DNA of 64,000 nucleotides from Enterobacter sp. Cy-643 (GTDB taxonomy: Bacteria; Pseudomonadota; Gammaproteobacteria; Enterobacterales; Enterobacteriaceae), in the NCBI RefSeq assembly GCF_011752815.1, contig NZ_VWWV01000001.1, positions 868,001 to 932,000 on the forward strand, read 5' to 3'. Below the pieces are notes generated by a model. It saw nothing but the letters and a program-made list of their open reading frames with translations. It was not told the origin of the DNA and did no database searches. Below are positions 39,380-48,816 of this stretch, piece after piece. How positions within the stretch are numbered: the first letter of the stretch is position 1; every line of letters begins with the position of its first letter. The position numbers and the translations under genes are program-made.

Positions 39380-41472
39380 ACCGTCACCCAACCTTCCCAG
39401 GTGCGTGACGGCGCGATCAGCGCCTGGCCGTCGTAAGTCCGCTGCCAGGTATAAAACGTGTCGGTCAGGTTGCGCACCCGCGTACCCACGGTCACTTTAG
39501 GCGTCAGCCGGTATTCTGCGGCCAGATCCAGGGTAATGTAATCGTCCATCGGGCGGGTGTTGCGATTGTCATTGAAGCTGCTGCCTACATAGCGCAGGTC
39601 ACTCCGCAAGCTGAGAGGCGCGATGGGGTGCCAGGTAAGTGCGAGATTACCGGTCCAGGTCGGGACATAAGCCGGTTGATTCCCGTCCAGATTATCTGGC
39701 GGGTTACCCGCGCTAAAACGGTCAAATCTTGCGTGAGTCCAGGCCAGATTTCCCGCCATCTCCCAGCGTTCGTTGGGCTGAATGGTCGTGGAAAACTCAA
39801 TTCCCCGAGATGTTTGCTGCCCCACGGCGGTAAGCTCCCCCGGCGTGGAAGCTGAAGGGGTGAAGAGGTTATTTTTACGTAGCTGGTAGAGAGCAAGCCG
39901 GGTGGCCACTTTGTTATCCCAGAACTGGCTCTTGATCCCCGTTTCCCACTGCTGTGACTGGGTCAGCGGAAGATGAGTCTGGTCGGCGCTTAAGAAAAAG
40001 ATGTCGCCTCCAGCCTCTTTGCCGTTGGCATAGCTGACGTATAGCGCGGTGTTGTCGGTGATATCCCAGTTCAGGCCGAGACCTGAATTCAGGAAGCTCC
40101 AGGTCTGACTTTCACTGCGCGCCGGCGTGTAGTAGCGCCAGTCCATATCCAGCTTCGTTAAGCGCAGCTGGCTTAGCAGGCTGAGGCTGCGGGTCAACTG
40201 CAGGCTATCTTCCAGAAAAGCCGCAGACTGGCGTTGAGTGACCCGACTCCAGGGCGTGCGGGTAACGCCGGTTTCGGCACTGAAAGGCTCACGCGGCGGG
40301 TTAAATATGGGCACATCTTGCGAGCCGGGGAAGCCGTTTTTTTGATAATCAAAGCGGCTGGTTTGCAGCTCGATTCCGGCCACCAGGCGGTTATCGAAAC
40401 CCAGCAGAGGGCCGTCCAGGGACAGACTCGACCTGTTAGCCAGCAGGGTATTCTTATGGCTCAGATCGCCCCAGGAGTCGCGATTCACTAAGTCCGGAGC
40501 TGCTGTGCTGTAGCGATAGCGTTCCACGTTGTGCCAGGCGCGGTAGCCGGTGTAATACCAGGTATGGTTATTGAAGCTCAGCCCCGGGGCAAGAGTGCTG
40601 TCCAGTACGGCCTGCAAGGCCGTTGCGTGGCTGGCAATCGTGGCGTCGGTCAGATTATTGTAGTTCAGGCCGCGCAGTGACTTCAGTGCTTTGCCCTCTA
40701 TCAACGGAGTCCCGAAGTAAGGATTGTTGCTCCGGTTGTTCATCCGGTCGCCGTAGAGCGTCAGGGTGGTGTCGTCGGTCAGGCGGAAGAGCAGCGAGCC
40801 GCTGACCCTCGACTGTCGATTGCGCTCATGCTGGACCTGACTGTTACCGCCGCTGCCTGAAGCATCCAGGCGCCAGGCTATTTTATCCTGCACCAGCGTT
40901 CCTCCCGCTCCGCCCTGCAATGCCTGGGTGCTGTAGCTGCCGAATTGATAGTTGAGCATCGCCGGTGTGTCCACGAAGCTGGGCTGACGTGACACAAGAT
41001 TGACGCTGCCGGCGGTAGCGCTCAAACCGTTCAGGGTGGAACCGGGGCCGTGCAAAATATCCACCTGGCCGTAGTGTGCCGGGTTGCCCAACTGGAGCGT
41101 GCTGCCCGGCATTTCCATTCCGTCCAGTAGCCAGCTTACCGGCATAAAGCCGCGCAGCGAGAAGCTATTGGAGAGCGTAGGGGAAGCGACGCCAGACATG
41201 CCGGTTGCATGGCTGACGGTTTCGGCCAGCGTACGGTCGCCGCGGACGCGGATCTCTTTTTGTGAAAAGGTTTCCACATAGCGGGGGATTTCTTTATCCG
41301 TCAGGCCCAGGCGTGACGCCGTGCCGCCTGCGGGCCGAAGTTCTACGGGCGTTCGGCTTTCTACGGTGATGTTTTCTTCACACTCAGTTGGAGGGCAGCC
41401 GGCGGCCAAAAGCGGAGAAGAAAAAAACGTCAATGCGACGCAGGCATACGGGAAGGGGCGTTTGATTTTCAT
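39370..41472 (-). CDS. TonB-dependent outer-membrane receptor for a metal chelate
   Basis: 700 residues. Signal peptide about 1-23 (SSPLLA). The mature N-terminus has a Cys pair (CPPTEC) and a probable TonB box in EENITVES. The plug domain (about 45-165) includes RVRGDRTLAETVSHATG, the LRGF strand, LLDGMEMPG and VDILHGPGSTLNGLSATAGSVNLVSR, typical of siderophore receptors. The 22-strand barrel follows and ends in the aromatic WVTVWF. The ligand is not evident; ferric siderophore, cobalamin-like or zinc-chelate transport are all possible. It heads the receptor-binding protein-methyltransferase-permease operon. Confidence 0.9.
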   Translation of the reverse strand: MKIKRPFPYACVALTFFSSPLLAAGCPPTECEENITVESRTPVELRPAGGTASRLGLTDKEIPRYVETFSQKEIRVRGDRTLAETVSHATGMSGVASPTLSNSFSLRGFMPVSWLLDGMEMPGSTLQLGNPAHYGQVDILHGPGSTLNGLSATAGSVNLVSRQPSFVDTPAMLNYQFGSYSTQALQGGAGGTLVQDKIAWRLDASGSGGNSQVQHERNRQSRVSGSLLFRLTDDTTLTLYGDRMNNRSNNPYFGTPLIEGKALKSLRGLNYNNLTDATIASHATALQAVLDSTLAPGLSFNNHTWYYTGYRAWHNVERYRYSTAAPDLVNRDSWGDLSHKNTLLANRSSLSLDGPLLGFDNRLVAGIELQTSRFDYQKNGFPGSQDVPIFNPPREPFSAETGVTRTPWSRVTQRQSAAFLEDSLQLTRSLSLLSQLRLTKLDMDWRYYTPARSESQTWSFLNSGLGLNWDITDNTALYVSYANGKEAGGDIFFLSADQTHLPLTQSQQWETGIKSQFWDNKVATRLALYQLRKNNLFTPSASTPGELTAVGQQTSRGIEFSTTIQPNERWEMAGNLAWTHARFDRFSAGNPPDNLDGNQPAYVPTWTGNLALTWHPIAPLSLRSDLRYVGSSFNDNRNTRPMDDYITLDLAAEYRLTPKVTVGTRVRNLTDTFYTWQRTYDGQALIAPSRTWEGWVTVWF

Positions 41473-41541
41473 TGTGTATGTGTCAACTCAGAATGAACGT
41501 GCCTGTTCAGAAAGTGGCGCCGCAAGACTTTACTTTGCCAT

Positions 41542-41564
41542 TAATTGTTACGTTATAACATATC
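41542..41564. promoter_or_regulatory. Zur-like palindrome upstream of the TonB receptor operon
   Basis: The core GTTACGTTATAAC (41547-41559) matches 10 of 12 defined positions of the Zur core GTTATANTATAAC, and I count 17 of 22 over the 23-bp consensus. The znu site in this window scores about 16 of 22 by the same count. It is centred about 80 nt upstream of the receptor start. A Fur box (GATAATGATAATCATTATC) fits much less well. This is a hand alignment, not a scored matrix search. Confidence 0.55.
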
Positions 41565-41636
41565 ATTTCACAATGATGTGGAAATTAAAACGCTGTATTG
41601 CGTGTGGGTTTACGGCCAGGGAAGCGGGGCAGATAA

Positions 41637-41667
41637 TAAAAAAAGCCGCGAACGTGTGTCGCGGCTC
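41637..41667 (-). terminator. pykA terminator
   Basis: AGCCGCG/CGCGGCT arms (41644-41650, 41660-41666) with an A-run on the left, which is a T-run on the minus strand, just downstream of the pykA stop. It separates pykA from the receptor operon on the same strand. Confidence 0.85.
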
Positions 41668-41692
41668 TGTCGGGCTTTATAGCGGGCGAGAA

Positions 41693-43135
41693 TTACTCAA
41701 CGCAGAGGATACGCGTGGTGTTAGTGGTGCCAATGGTGCTCATCACGTCGCCCTGGGTAACGATGACCAGGTCGCCAGAAATCAGGTAGCCTTTATCACG
41801 CAGGAGATTTACCGCATCGTTCGCGGCGGCGACGCCTTCGCTTGCGCTGTCAAAGTAAACCGGGGTCACGCCGCGATAGAGCGACGTCAGGTTCAGCGTA
41901 CGCTCATGGCGAGAGAGCGCAAAAATAGGCAAACCGGAGCTGATGCGAGACGTCATTAGCGCAGTACGCCCGGACTCGGTCATTGAAATGATGGCGGTAA
42001 CCCCTTTGAGGTGGTTAGCGGCATACATCGCCGACATCGCGATGGCTTCTTCGACGTTATCGAACTGTACGTCGAGACGGTGTTTGGAGACGTTGATGCT
42101 TGGGATTTTTTCTGCACCCAGGCAAACGCGCGCCATCGCCGCTACGGTTTCTGCTGGATATTGACCTGCCGCCGTTTCCGCAGACAGCATCACCGCATCG
42201 GTGCCGTCGAGTACGGCGTTTGCCACGTCCATGACTTCCGCACGGGTTGGCATTGGGTTGGTGATCATCGACTCCATCATCTGGGTGGCGGTGATCACGG
42301 CACGATTCAGCTTACGCGCACGGCGAATCAGGGTTTTCTGGATGCCAACCAGCTCCGGGTCGCCGATTTCTACGCCCAGGTCACCGCGGGCTACCATCAC
42401 CACGTCAGAGGCGAGAATAATGTCGTCCATTGCGGCTTCGTCGCAAACGGCTTCCGCGCGTTCTACTTTCGCCACAATTTTCGCATCGCAGCCCGCATCA
42501 CGTGCCAGACGACGGGCATAGTTCAAATCTTCGCCGCAGCGTGGGAAGGAAACGGCCAGGTAATCAACGCCAATTTTTGCCGCGGTAACAATGTCGGCTT
42601 TGTCTTTGTCGGTCAGCGCTTCTGCAGACAGCCCTCCGCCCAGCTTGTTGATCCCTTTGTTGTTGGACAGCGGGCCGCCTACGGTCACTTCGGTAAACAC
42701 TTTCAGGCCCTGGACTTCCAGCACTTTGAGCTGCACGCGGCCATCGTCGAGCAGCAGGATATCGCCCGGCACAACGTCGGCCGGGAGACCTTTATAGTCG
42801 ATGCCAACTTTCTCTTTGTCGCCTTCACCTTTGCCGAGGTTGGCGTCCAGCAGGAATTTGTCGCCCAGGTTAAGGAATACTTTGCCTTCTTTGAAGGTAG
42901 ATACGCGAATCTTAGGACCTTGCAAATCGCCGAGGATCGCCACATGGCGCCCCAGTTTTGCGGCAATTTCACGCACTTTATCTGCACGCAGCTGATGATC
43001 TTCAGCTGAGCCATGGGAGAAGTTCATTCGCACCACGTTAGCGCCGGCGGCAATAATCTTTTCTAAATTATTATCGCGGTCGGTTGCCGGGCCTAAGGTG
43101 GTAACGATTTTGGTTCTACGTAGCCGTCTGGACAT
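41693..43135 (-). CDS. pykA: Pyruvate kinase II
   Basis: 480 residues, nearly identical to E. coli PykA across the length ([23 protein letters not shown]). It catalyses phosphoenolpyruvate plus ADP to pyruvate plus ATP. Visible are the metal/substrate regions [13 protein letters not shown] and [12 protein letters not shown], and the [18 protein letters not shown] strands. The C-terminal allosteric domain spans about 350-480. It is AMP-activated in E. coli. The upstream 127-nt gap separates it from hexR on the same strand. Confidence 0.98.
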   Translation of the reverse strand: MSRRLRRTKIVTTLGPATDRDNNLEKIIAAGANVVRMNFSHGSAEDHQLRADKVREIAAKLGRHVAILGDLQGPKIRVSTFKEGKVFLNLGDKFLLDANLGKGEGDKEKVGIDYKGLPADVVPGDILLLDDGRVQLKVLEVQGLKVFTEVTVGGPLSNNKGINKLGGGLSAEALTDKDKADIVTAAKIGVDYLAVSFPRCGEDLNYARRLARDAGCDAKIVAKVERAEAVCDEAAMDDIILASDVVMVARGDLGVEIGDPELVGIQKTLIRRARKLNRAVITATQMMESMITNPMPTRAEVMDVANAVLDGTDAVMLSAETAAGQYPAETVAAMARVCLGAEKIPSINVSKHRLDVQFDNVEEAIAMSAMYAANHLKGVTAIISMTESGRTALMTSRISSGLPIFALSRHERTLNLTSLYRGVTPVYFDSASEGVAAANDAVNLLRDKGYLISGDLVIVTQGDVMSTIGTTNTTRILCVE

Positions 43136-43262
43136 GTATTACTCCGTTGACTGAAACAACTTGGTGTTGCGTGAACAAAAACTCGGTAGGTCAGGGTGTG
43201 CTGTGAACACCCATGACAACGTAACCGAACAGCCTAATAAGTTACAACTTTGTTATCAAAAA

Positions 43263-44132
43263 TTAACGTTCATCGCCTGAGAGAAGACGTTCTTTATCAA
43301 AGCGCGATTCTTTGAGCGCTTCCTTGACTCGCTTCAAGTTATCCCTGAATTTTGCTCCTCGACGCAAAGTAAAACCCGTCGCCAGTACATCAATGACGGT
43401 TAACTGCGCCAGACGAGACACCATCGGCATATAAATGTCAGTATCTTCTGGCACATCCAGCAGCAGAGAAAGTGTCGCCTCACGGGCAAGCGGGCTGCCT
43501 TCCGATGTGATAGCGATCACAATGGCATCGTTTTCACGGGCTAACTGCGCCAGCTCAACCAGATTTTTAGTCCGGCCGGTGTGTGAGATAAGCACCACCA
43601 CGTCCTGCTCGGTACAATTCATACAGCTCATACGTTGCATAACAACGTCATCTGAGTAAATCACCGGGACATTAAAGCGGAAAAATTTATTGGTCGCATC
43701 ATGAGCGACGGCGGCGGAAGAACCGAGCCCAAAAAAGGCAATTTTCTTTGCCTGGGTAAGTAAATCGACGGCCCGGTTCATCGCGGACATATCCAGCGAC
43801 TGACGTACCCGGTCAAGGCTTGCCATAGCGGACTCAAATATCTTACCGGTATAGGACTCGACGCTATCATCTTCATCAACATTCCGGTTTACATACGGCG
43901 TGCCATTCGCCAGACTCTGAGCTAAGTGCAGTTTAAAATCCGGGAAGCCCTTGGTTTCAAGGCGACGGCAGAAACGGTTCACGGTGGGCTCGCTGACGTC
44001 CGCGCTGCGGGCAAGCGTTGCGATGCTGGAGTGAATGGCATCCTGAGGCGCAGCAAGAATCACTTCTGCGACTTTACGTTCCGATTTGCTAAGGTGTTCC
44101 AGCTGTGACTGGATTTTTTCCAGCATATTCAT
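43263..44132 (-). CDS. hexR: HexR, RpiR-family regulator of central carbon metabolism
   Basis: 289 residues. An N-terminal RpiR helix-turn-helix (about 1-77, with SVSEPTVNRFCRR-type recognition region) precedes a SIS sugar-isomerase domain (about 120-250, FFGLGSSAAVAHDA and LISHTGRTKN) that binds 2-keto-3-deoxy-6-phosphogluconate. HexR regulates zwf, edd-eda and other carbon genes. ATG 44132 is chosen over the codon at 44144 by the family start MNMLEKIQ. It is divergent from zwf, one of its expected targets. Confidence 0.97.
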   Translation of the reverse strand: MNMLEKIQSQLEHLSKSERKVAEVILAAPQDAIHSSIATLARSADVSEPTVNRFCRRLETKGFPDFKLHLAQSLANGTPYVNRNVDEDDSVESYTGKIFESAMASLDRVRQSLDMSAMNRAVDLLTQAKKIAFFGLGSSAAVAHDATNKFFRFNVPVIYSDDVVMQRMSCMNCTEQDVVVLISHTGRTKNLVELAQLARENDAIVIAITSEGSPLAREATLSLLLDVPEDTDIYMPMVSRLAQLTVIDVLATGFTLRRGAKFRDNLKRVKEALKESRFDKERLLSGDER

Positions 44133-44508
44133 AAAGGCGGGCACTCATGGGTTTTAGCGATTTCAGCAACAGAAGAAATCGTGGGCCGATTTAGCAAGAA
44201 TATACTCTTGCTAAAATGTGATAGGGCGAGTCGCCCAGGTAATGTTGTTGTTTTTTTTCATTACATGATCGGTGTCTAACTTTGGCAACGGTTACATCGC
44301 ACAAAAAAACGCCAGCAAACGACGCTTTAGTGCGGCATTGTGGGAAAAGTTAGCAATTGAGGCGGTCAAACCGGGGTTAACGGTTGTCCTCAATTCAGCA
44401 AAAGCAGTACATTGCAGCGTAATAAAATTACAAGACGTGCCTGGCTTAATGCTATCCGCGCCCCAGAGGGCCGGTAAAAGCCGGGATATCCGAAACGAGG
44501 AGACAAAC
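44133..44508. other. hexR-zwf divergent intergenic region
   Basis: This 376-nt gap carries the promoters of both genes and the HexR-like site at 44418-44432. ATCGCAC at about 44296 resembles the start of a Mar/Sox/Rob box, and zwf is SoxS-activated in E. coli, but the remainder of that motif does not fit well. A long frame opens upstream of zwf in phase with it (44272) but has no Shine-Dalgarno and is not supported as coding. Confidence 0.5.
44418..44432. promoter_or_regulatory. HexR-like operator of zwf
   Basis: CGTAATAAAATTACA contains the palindrome GTAAT-AAA-ATTAC and differs from the reported HexR motif (TGTARTWWWAYTACA) only at the first base. It lies about 80 nt upstream of the zwf start, next to the divergent hexR gene. 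Confidence 0.75.
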
Positions 44509-45984
44509 ATGGCGGTAACGCAAACAGCCCAGGCGTGCGACCTGGTCATTTTCGGTGCAAAAGGCGACCTGGCGCGCCGGAAACTGTTGCCATCCCTGTA
44601 TCAGCTGGAAAAAGCAGGTCAAATCCATCCGGAGACCCGTATTCTGGGTGTTGGCCGCGCAGAGTGGGATAAAGAGGCATACACCAAAGTTGTCCGCGAA
44701 GCCCTCGAAACCTTCATGAAAGAGAAGATTGACGAGAGCCTGTGGGACAAACTGAGCGGTCGTCTGGATTTCTGTAACCTGGACGTCAACGACACCTCTG
44801 CTTTTACCAAGCTGGGGAAAATGCTCGACCAGCAGAATCGCGTCACCATCAACTATTTCGCTATGCCGCCAAGCACCTTTGGCGCTATCTGCAAAGGGTT
44901 AGGTAAAGCGAAGCTTAACGCCAAGCCTGCTCGCGTCGTCATGGAAAAACCGCTGGGGACTTCCCTCGAAACTTCCCAGCAGATCAACGATCAGGTGGGC
45001 GAATTTTTTGAAGAGTGCCAGGTTTACCGTATCGACCACTACCTCGGTAAAGAAACGGTGCTTAACCTGCTGGCGCTGCGCTTTGCTAACTCCCTGTTCG
45101 CTAACAACTGGGACAACCGCACTATCGATCACGTAGAAATTACCGTGGCCGAAGAGGTGGGGATTGAAGGCCGGTGGGGTTACTTCGATCAGGCCGGGCA
45201 GATGCGCGACATGATCCAAAACCACCTGTTGCAAATCCTGTGCATGATTGCCATGTCTCCGCCGTCTGATTTGACCGCGGACCACATTCGCGATGAGAAA
45301 GTGAAGGTTCTGCAGTCGCTACGCCGCATTGACCGTACCAACGTGCGCGATAAAACCGTGCGTGGTCAGTACACCGCAGGCTTTGCGCAGGGCAAGAAAG
45401 TGCCTGGCTACCTGGAAGAAGAGGGCGCAAACAAATCCAGCGCCACCGAAACCTTCGTGGCTATTCGCGTAGATATCGACAACTGGCGTTGGGCCGGCGT
45501 GCCGTTCTACCTGCGTACCGGTAAACGTCTGCCAACCAAATGTTCTGAAGTCGTGGTTTACTTCAAAAACCCTGCGCTGAACCTGTTTAAAGACTCCTGG
45601 CAGGAATTGCCGCAGAACAAGCTGACTATCCGTCTGCAGCCGGATGAAGGCGTGGATATCCAGATCCTGAACAAAGTCCCGGGCCTGGAGCACAAGCATA
45701 ACCTGCAAACCACCAAGCTGGATCTTAGCTACTCCGAGACCTTCAACGAGTCTCACCTGGCGGATGCTTATGAACGCCTGCTGCTGGAAACCATGCGCGG
45801 GATTCAGGCGCTGTTTGTACGTCGTGACGAAGTAGAAGAGGCATGGAAATGGGTAGACTCCATTACCGAAGCCTGGGCTGCGGATAACGATGCACCGAAA
45901 CCTTATCAGGCTGGAACCTGGGGGCCAGTGGCTTCCGTGGCGATGATTACCCGTGATGGCCACTCCTGGAACGAGTTTGAGTAA
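44509..45984 (+). CDS. zwf: Glucose-6-phosphate 1-dehydrogenase
   Basis: 491 residues, the E. coli length. It oxidises glucose-6-phosphate to 6-phosphogluconolactone with NADP. The nucleotide motif is [17 protein letters not shown] and the active-site signature is [18 protein letters not shown] 44509 is chosen by the family start [17 protein letters not shown] and a GAGGAG Shine-Dalgarno 7 nt upstream. Confidence 0.98.
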   Translation: MAVTQTAQACDLVIFGAKGDLARRKLLPSLYQLEKAGQIHPETRILGVGRAEWDKEAYTKVVREALETFMKEKIDESLWDKLSGRLDFCNLDVNDTSAFTKLGKMLDQQNRVTINYFAMPPSTFGAICKGLGKAKLNAKPARVVMEKPLGTSLETSQQINDQVGEFFEECQVYRIDHYLGKETVLNLLALRFANSLFANNWDNRTIDHVEITVAEEVGIEGRWGYFDQAGQMRDMIQNHLLQILCMIAMSPPSDLTADHIRDEKVKVLQSLRRIDRTNVRDKTVRGQYTAGFAQGKKVPGYLEEEGANKSSATETFVAIRVDIDNWRWAGVPFYLRTGKRLPTKCSEVVVYFKNPALNLFKDSWQELPQNKLTIRLQPDEGVDIQILNKVPGLEHKHNLQTTKLDLSYSETFNESHLADAYERLLLETMRGIQALFVRRDEVEEAWKWVDSITEAWAADNDAPKPYQAGTWGPVASVAMITRDGHSWNEFE

Positions 45985-46000
45985 CAGGCTGTGAACATGG

Positions 46001-46040
46001 CCGGTAAAAAATCGCTAACAAAGGGTTCATATTTTACCGG
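46001..46040. repeat. Inverted repeat in the zwf-edd gap
   Basis: CCGGTAAAA (46001-46009) and TTTTACCGG (46032-46040) are perfect 9-bp arms separated by 22 nt, 16 nt after the zwf stop. The right arm overlaps a second palindrome TTACCGGTAA (46035-46044). Function unknown; possibly an RNA hairpin upstream of the terminator or an operator. Confidence 0.5.
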
Positions 46041-46082
46041 TAACATGATCTAACACAGAAGTGGCATAGTTTTTTATGAATA

Positions 46083-46118
46083 AAAGCCCCGCGTGGATTC
46101 ACCCGCGGGGCTTTTTTA
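46083..46118 (+). terminator. Intrinsic terminator after zwf
   Basis: AAGCCCCGCG and CGCGGGGCTT arms with a T-run lie about 100 nt after zwf. This suggests that edd-eda is transcribed from its own promoter in 46119-46240. Confidence 0.9.
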
Positions 46119-46240
46119 TTTACACTAGCTGAAGCGTTTTTGCTCCCGACATCAAGTCTGATGGGCTACAAAGTTACTTTCATCAGCTCTGAACATGACG
46201 GTATCAATGCGGGAGAACAGCCACTTTCTGAGGAACTTCT

Positions 46241-48052
46241 ATGCATCCAAACTTGTTACGGGTAACATTGCGTATTACCGAACGCTCCCGCCCAACGCGT
46301 GAAGCCTACCTGGCACGCATTGAGAAAGCCCGGAGCAACACGGTTCACCGCTCGGAACTTGCCTGCGGTAACCTCGCGCATGGTTTCGCTGCCTGCCAGC
46401 CGGACGATAAGGCGGCGCTGAAAAGCATGCTGCGTAACAATATTGCGATTATCACCTCCTACAACGACATGCTCTCCGCCCATCAGCCGTATGAACATTA
46501 TCCTGAGCAAATCCGTAAGGCGCTGCACTCGGTGGGCGCGGTGGGGCAGGTTGCCGGCGGCGTCCCGGCGATGTGCGACGGGGTGACTCAGGGGCAGGAT
46601 GGAATGGAGCTTTCGCTGCTGAGCCGCGAAGTGATTGCCATGTCTACCGCCGTTGGCCTGTCCCATAACATGTTTGACGGTGCGCTCTACCTTGGCGTGT
46701 GCGACAAAATCGTGCCGGGGCTAACGATGGCCGCGCTGTCGTTTGGGCATCTCCCGGCGGTTTTTGTGCCATCAGGCCCGATGGCCAGCGGCTTACCTAA
46801 CAAAGAAAAAGTCCGCATTCGCCAGCTTTACGCGGAAGGTAAAGTTGACCGTCTTGCGCTGCTGGAAGCAGAAGCTGCCTCTTATCACGCGCCGGGAACC
46901 TGTACCTTCTACGGCACGGCGAATACCAACCAGATGGTGGTTGAGTTTATGGGCATGCAGTTGCCGGGGTCGTCGTTTGTTCAGCCCGATGCCGAATTGC
47001 GTCACGCGCTGACGGACGCAGCCGCCCGCCAGGTCACGCGCCTGACCGGTAACGGCAACGAATGGATGCCTCTCGGGAAAATGATTGATGAGAAAGTGGT
47101 GGTCAACGGCATTGTTGCACTGCTGGCTACCGGCGGCTCGACGAACCACACCATGCATCTTGTTGCGATGGCTCGCGCTGCCGGGATCGTTATTAACTGG
47201 GACGACTTCTCCGAGATCTCCGAAATTGTGCCGCTGCTGGCGCGCCTCTACCCGAATGGCCCTGCCGACATTAACCACTTCCAGGCGGCGGGCGGTGTGC
47301 CGGTGCTGCTGCGTGAGCTGCTGAAAGGTGGCCTGCTGCACGAAGACGTTAACACCGTGGCCGGTTTTGGCCTGCGTCACTACACCATGGAGCCGTGGCT
47401 CGACAATGGTCAGCTTGCCTGGCGTGAAGGCGCGAGCCAGCCGTTGGATAGCGACGTTATTGCCACGATGGAAAAACCATTCTCCCGCCACGGCGGAACC
47501 AAAGTGCTGAGCGGGAATCTGGGCCGGGCGGTGATGAAAACCTCAGCGGTGCCGGTAGAAAATCAGGTGATTGAAGCCCCGGCGGTTATTTTTGAAAGCC
47601 AGCATGACGTTTTACCCGCCTTTGAAGCCGGCAAGCTTGACCGTGATTGCGTTGTTGTGGTGCGCCATCAGGGGCCTAAAGCGAACGGTATGCCAGAATT
47701 GCATAAACTTATGCCGCCGCTTGGAGTATTATTGGACCGCTGTTTCAAAATTGCTCTGGTGACAGATGGAAGACTGTCCGGTGCCTCAGGGAAGGTGCCT
47801 TCCGCAATCCATGTTACTCCGGAAGCGTATGACGGCGGGCTGCTGGCGAAGGTGCAGGATGGTGACATGATTCGCGTCAACGGCCAAACGGGCGAGCTAA
47901 CGTTGCTGGTTGATGAAGCCGTACTTGCGGCGCGCCCTGCTTATCACCCGGATCTCAGCGCCGAGCGCGTAGGGACCGGTCGGGAGCTGTTCGGCGCCCT
48001 GCGCGAACAACTTTCTGGCGCTGAACAAGGCGCAACCTGCATTAAATTTTAA
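46241..48052 (+). CDS. edd: 6-phosphogluconate dehydratase
   Basis: 603 residues, the E. coli length. First committed enzyme of the Entner-Doudoroff pathway, dehydrating 6-phosphogluconate to KDPG. It is an IlvD/Edd-family iron-sulfur dehydratase with cluster cysteines in [23 protein letters not shown] and [13 protein letters not shown]. The C-terminal [22 protein letters not shown] signature is intact. It is followed by eda after 52 nt. Confidence 0.98.
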   Translation: MHPNLLRVTLRITERSRPTREAYLARIEKARSNTVHRSELACGNLAHGFAACQPDDKAALKSMLRNNIAIITSYNDMLSAHQPYEHYPEQIRKALHSVGAVGQVAGGVPAMCDGVTQGQDGMELSLLSREVIAMSTAVGLSHNMFDGALYLGVCDKIVPGLTMAALSFGHLPAVFVPSGPMASGLPNKEKVRIRQLYAEGKVDRLALLEAEAASYHAPGTCTFYGTANTNQMVVEFMGMQLPGSSFVQPDAELRHALTDAAARQVTRLTGNGNEWMPLGKMIDEKVVVNGIVALLATGGSTNHTMHLVAMARAAGIVINWDDFSEISEIVPLLARLYPNGPADINHFQAAGGVPVLLRELLKGGLLHEDVNTVAGFGLRHYTMEPWLDNGQLAWREGASQPLDSDVIATMEKPFSRHGGTKVLSGNLGRAVMKTSAVPVENQVIEAPAVIFESQHDVLPAFEAGKLDRDCVVVVRHQGPKANGMPELHKLMPPLGVLLDRCFKIALVTDGRLSGASGKVPSAIHVTPEAYDGGLLAKVQDGDMIRVNGQTGELTLLVDEAVLAARPAYHPDLSAERVGTGRELFGALREQLSGAEQGATCIKF

Positions 48053-48104
48053 GCCCGCGGCAGTAATGCCCGGAACAGATTAAAAGTGGCTAAGAGGCGC
48101 TCAG

Positions 48105-48746
48105 ATGAAAAATTGGAAAACTACAGCAGAACAGATCCTGAAAACCGGTCCGGTTGTGCCGGTTATTGTTGTTAACAAGCTGGAGCATGCGGTGCCAATG
48201 GCGAAAGCGCTGGTGGCCGGTGGCGTCCGCGTGCTGGAAGTCACGCTGCGTACAGCTTGTGCGATCGATGCCATTCGTGCGATTGCGAAAGAAGTGCCTG
48301 AGGCTATTATCGGCGCAGGTACCGTGCTGAACCCACAGCAGCTTGCGGAAGTGACCGAAGCTGGCGCGCAGTTTGCCATCAGCCCGGGTCTGACCGAGCC
48401 GCTGCTGAAAGCCGCGACCGAAGGCACCATTCCGTTGATCCCAGGCATCAGCACCGTGTCAGAACTGATGCTGGGGATGGACTACGGCCTGAAAGAGTTT
48501 AAATTCTTCCCGGCGGAAGCTAACGGTGGCACTAAAGCGCTGCAGGCCATTGCAGGACCGTTCTCTCAGGTGCGTTTCTGCCCAACCGGCGGCATCTCTC
48601 CGGCTAACTACCGCGATTACCTGGCGCTGAAAAGTGTGCTGTGCATCGGTGGCTCCTGGCTGGTACCGGCTGATGCGCTGGAAGCGGGCGATTATGACCG
48701 CATCACTAAGCTTGCCCGCGAAGCGGTAGAAGGCGCTAAGCTGTAA
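48105..48746 (+). CDS. eda: KDPG/KHG aldolase
   Basis: 213 residues, a class I aldolase TIM barrel. The catalytic Glu lies in RVLEVTLRT and the Schiff-base Lys in [12 protein letters not shown]. It splits 2-keto-3-deoxy-6-phosphogluconate into pyruvate and glyceraldehyde-3-phosphate. Operon partner of edd, completing the pathway begun by zwf and edd. Confidence 0.98.
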   Translation: MKNWKTTAEQILKTGPVVPVIVVNKLEHAVPMAKALVAGGVRVLEVTLRTACAIDAIRAIAKEVPEAIIGAGTVLNPQQLAEVTEAGAQFAISPGLTEPLLKAATEGTIPLIPGISTVSELMLGMDYGLKEFKFFPAEANGGTKALQAIAGPFSQVRFCPTGGISPANYRDYLALKSVLCIGGSWLVPADALEAGDYDRITKLAREAVEGAKL

Positions 48747-48751
48747 GCCAT

Positions 48752-48816
48752 AAAAAAGCCCCGTAAAAAAACGGGGCTCTATGCCTGAATCGCCCTCAGC
48801 AGAGGGCGTTTTTTTA
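48752..48816. terminator. Paired terminators between eda and purT
   Basis: The first hairpin (AGCCCCGT/ACGGGGCT, 48757-48778) has its A-run on the left and suits the minus-strand purT transcript. The second (CGCCCT/AGGGCG, 48791-48808) is followed by seven T residues and suits eda. Its T-run covers the purT stop codon at 48814-48816. Confidence 0.85.

Noticed and set aside
41530..41580. Fur box before the TonB receptor
   Set aside because: The 19-bp Fur consensus fits poorly compared with the Zur palindrome in the same place; dual control is not excluded.
42011..43009. 332-codon plus-strand frame inside pykA
   Set aside because: Antisense shadow of pyruvate kinase in a GC-rich gene; no ribosome site or motifs.
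44290..44320. Mar/Sox/Rob box before zwf
   Set aside because: ATCGCAC matches the first part of the motif, but the downstream half does not, so it is mentioned only within the intergenic entry.
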